Assembly (NCBI GenBank): GCA_019104905.1
Contig: JAHRXB010000085.1
Location: 1-8,225, forward strand
DNA length: 8,225 bases
Direction of reading: 5' to 3'
Source: Bdellovibrio sp.
Lineage (GTDB): Bacteria; Bdellovibrionota; Bdellovibrionia; Bdellovibrionales; Bdellovibrionaceae
Part shown: positions 7,226 to 8,225 of the stretch, one piece after another
How the letters are laid out: each line of letters starts with the position of its first letter
Numbering within the stretch: position 1 is the stretch's first letter
Notes under the pieces: generated by a model
What the model was told of the DNA's origin: nothing
What the model saw: only the letters and a program-made list of their open reading frames with translations
Database searches by the model: none
Program-made: the position numbers and the translations under genes

Positions 7226-7254
7226 CTTATATCATCGTTTGCCGTCGGTGCCCA
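7226..7254 (-). promoter_or_regulatory. Candidate sigma-70 promoter of the metalloprotease operon
   Basis: On the minus strand TGGGCA (7254-7249, 4/6) is followed after 17 bases by TATAAG (7231-7226, 5/6). Transcription would begin about 15 bases before the ATG at 7205. It lies immediately after the hairpin at 7260-7293. Confidence 0.45.
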
Positions 7255-7259
7255 TCAAA

Positions 7260-7293
7260 TCACTGAGGGCCCTTATGCGGACCCCCAAAGTGA
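7260..7293 (-). terminator. Hairpin, probable terminator of the 7313-7705 gene
   Basis: On the minus strand TCACT, a TT bulge and GGGGGTCC pair with GGGCCCTC and AGTGA around a GCATAA loop. This makes 13 pairs including two G-T wobbles. It starts 20 bases after the stop codon of the exported-protein gene. Only three T's follow the stem directly, so termination may be partial. The structure is clear; the function is inferred from its position. Confidence 0.5.
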
Positions 7294-7312
7294 CCAACGA
7301 AGGTTGAGTTTA

Positions 7313-7705
7313 TTACTCAACGATCAATGATTTTTCGAGATAAGTTCCGTCACCGTTTTCAAAACGCAAAACGTGTTTGCCGGCAGCGAATTTACCTAGA
7401 CGCACTTCTTTTTGGAACGGAATCAAGACCATCAAGCACATGCCTTGGCTGACAGAAGCGATGGATTTGATTTCATGAGAGAACGCATCTTGATGAGATA
7501 CATCCGCTCTTTTCCATTTGTAACATCCGTTTTGGAAGATACCGTTTACAACAACAAAGACGTCGGAAGAAGAATCAAAGCCGCCAGGCACATACACCCC
7601 GCTGATACCGATTTGAACTTCTTTTTCTACCGGCGCTGATTGCTCAGCAAACGCGTTGAAACTGAAAGAGACCATTGCTGCTAGTACGACGCTCATGATT
7701 TTCAT
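7313..7705 (-). CDS. Small exported two-cysteine protein of unknown function
   Basis: This 130-residue exported protein has a Sec signal peptide (MKIM, hydrophobic core, cleavage after NAFA-20). The mature part, about 110 residues, reads as alternating strands: VQIGISGVYVPGGF, DVFVVVNGIFQNG, then HEIKSIASV and LRFENGDGTYLEKSLIVE. This resembles a small beta-sandwich. Two cysteines, Cys61 (NGCYKW) and Cys90 (GMCLMV), could form a disulfide in the periplasm. I do not know a named family. The start ATG 7705 is chosen because AAAGGAG lies 5 bases upstream. An in-frame GTG two codons earlier (7711) overlaps that ribosome site and cannot use it. The gene is probably transcribed alone, given the hairpin after its stop. 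Confidence 0.82.
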   Translation of the reverse strand: MKIMSVVLAAMVSFSFNAFAEQSAPVEKEVQIGISGVYVPGGFDSSSDVFVVVNGIFQNGCYKWKRADVSHQDAFSHEIKSIASVSQGMCLMVLIPFQKEVRLGKFAAGKHVLRFENGDGTYLEKSLIVE

Positions 7706-7710
7706 AAACA

Positions 7711-7717
7711 CTCCTTT
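7711..7717 (-). promoter_or_regulatory. Ribosome binding site fixing ATG 7705
   Basis: AAAGGAG on the minus strand, 5 bases before the ATG at 7705. It rules out the longer reading from the GTG at 7711, which overlaps the site itself. Confidence 0.75.
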
Positions 7718-7989
7718 GTGGTTGCTAGCTTGTTTACCTCATCCGTGATGATCTATCCAAGCTCAACTTAGGAATACCACCATATTGACCTATGAAGTAT
7801 GTTGGGAGTCATAAACCCTGCGGCACACATGGGAGCCAATATATCCCCGCTTGACCCCTCCCACCTCCTCTGGCGCAGCATCCCAAGAAATACAGCAACG
7901 CGCTATTCGCCCTCTTTTGACTCTACTGATTTCAGTTTTCTGCGATCCTCTGTTATGACTAAGCATAAATAGCCAAAGGAGATTCTCAG
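7718..7989. other. Divergent intergenic region upstream of the exported protein and the stress protein
   Basis: These 272 bases carry no gene that I can support on either strand. They should contain both divergent promoters. For the minus-strand gene TTGAGC with a weak GATGAG 17 bases on is the best pair I see, and it is poor. For the plus-strand gene see the extended -10 at 7951-7959. I find no riboswitch-like fold and no strong hairpin. Confidence 0.5.
7951..7959 (+). promoter_or_regulatory. Possible extended -10 promoter of the stress-protein gene
   Basis: TGT precedes TATGAC (7954-7959, 4/6), giving the TGn extension. The -35 position holds only TTCAGT (7931-7936, 3/6), 17 bases upstream. 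A stronger TTGACT (7917-7922, 5/6) has no good partner at normal spacing. AAGGAG (7976-7981) then lies 8 bases before the ATG. Confidence 0.3.
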
Positions 7990-8225
7990 ATGAGCACCCG
8001 ATCTATTCTAGTTGCCGACGAACTCGACAAAACAGACGAACAATCCAAAAAAAGATCGGCTATGGTGCAAAGACTGGGATCGGACCTTTCAGTTTTGCTG
8101 GAGTGCCCGACTGATTTGGTATTTGTTCATCGCCTCAATGAACTTTTAGGTAAGAAAATCCTCAGTGGGGACAATCGCAAAAAAATTATAGACTCAGATC
8201 GCCAAAAGTACGCCACTGTTCTTCG
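7990..8225 (+). CDS. Universal-stress-protein-like protein, 5' part only
   Basis: Seventy-eight codons are visible before the window ends, still open. The N-terminus MSTRSILVADELDKTDEQSK has the UspA-type layout: a first strand (SILVADELD, 5-13) with an acidic residue after it, a long helix (15-37), then a second strand PTDLVFVHR (40-48). UspA-domain proteins are cytosolic, often ATP-binding, and help survival under stress. The ATP-binding glycine motif would lie beyond the window and cannot be checked. The start is ATG with AAGGAG 8 bases upstream. The gene is divergent from the exported-protein gene at 7313-7705. The call rests on the N-terminal fold pattern only; other Rossmann-like alpha/beta proteins remain possible. 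Confidence 0.7.
   Translation, partial: MSTRSILVADELDKTDEQSKKRSAMVQRLGSDLSVLLECPTDLVFVHRLNELLGKKILSGDNRKKIIDSDRQKYATVL

Overview
The window looks like ordinary chromosome from a Gram-negative, protein-secreting bacterium. It is dense, has moderate GC, carries Shine-Dalgarno-led genes and is rich in Sec- and lipoprotein-exported products. My best guess is a predatory Bdellovibrio-type organism (Bdellovibrionota). This rests on the mix of secreted subtilase, lipoprotein metalloprotease, small exported orphan proteins and universal stress protein, and on remembered resemblance. It is an inference, not proven by a marker gene. I see no mobile element, CRISPR array, rRNA, tRNA or phage gene.

Layout. 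Positions 1-1458 (minus, runs off the left edge) hold a secreted S8 subtilisin-like protease with a GTG start. It is divergent from a plus-strand pair at 1616-3639: a two-helix DUF502 membrane protein whose stop codon overlaps by one base the start of a 472-residue conserved protein of unknown function. That pair converges with a minus-strand block. Read in its own direction from right to left, the block contains: a small exported two-cysteine protein (7313-7705); a hairpin and then a promoter; a thermolysin-type metalloprotease lipoprotein (5847-7205) overlapping by one base a 128-residue protein of unknown function (5461-5847); an acetyl-CoA hydrolase / 4-hydroxybutyrate CoA-transferase family enzyme (4073-5344); and a small exported protein (3641-4030). 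At the right edge a plus-strand gene starts at 7990 and encodes the N-terminal part of a universal-stress-protein-like product.

How they work together. Two modules look linked by translation: DUF502 with the 472-residue protein, and the M4-type lipoprotease with its small follower. The CoA-transferase and the exported 129-residue protein are 42 bases apart and probably share a transcript, with no obvious functional link. The two proteases suggest extracellular or envelope proteolysis, but they lie in separate transcription units. No strongly novel system stands out. The most interesting points are the two coupled orphan partners and the glycine-rich, cysteine-bearing tail of the subtilase at the window edge.
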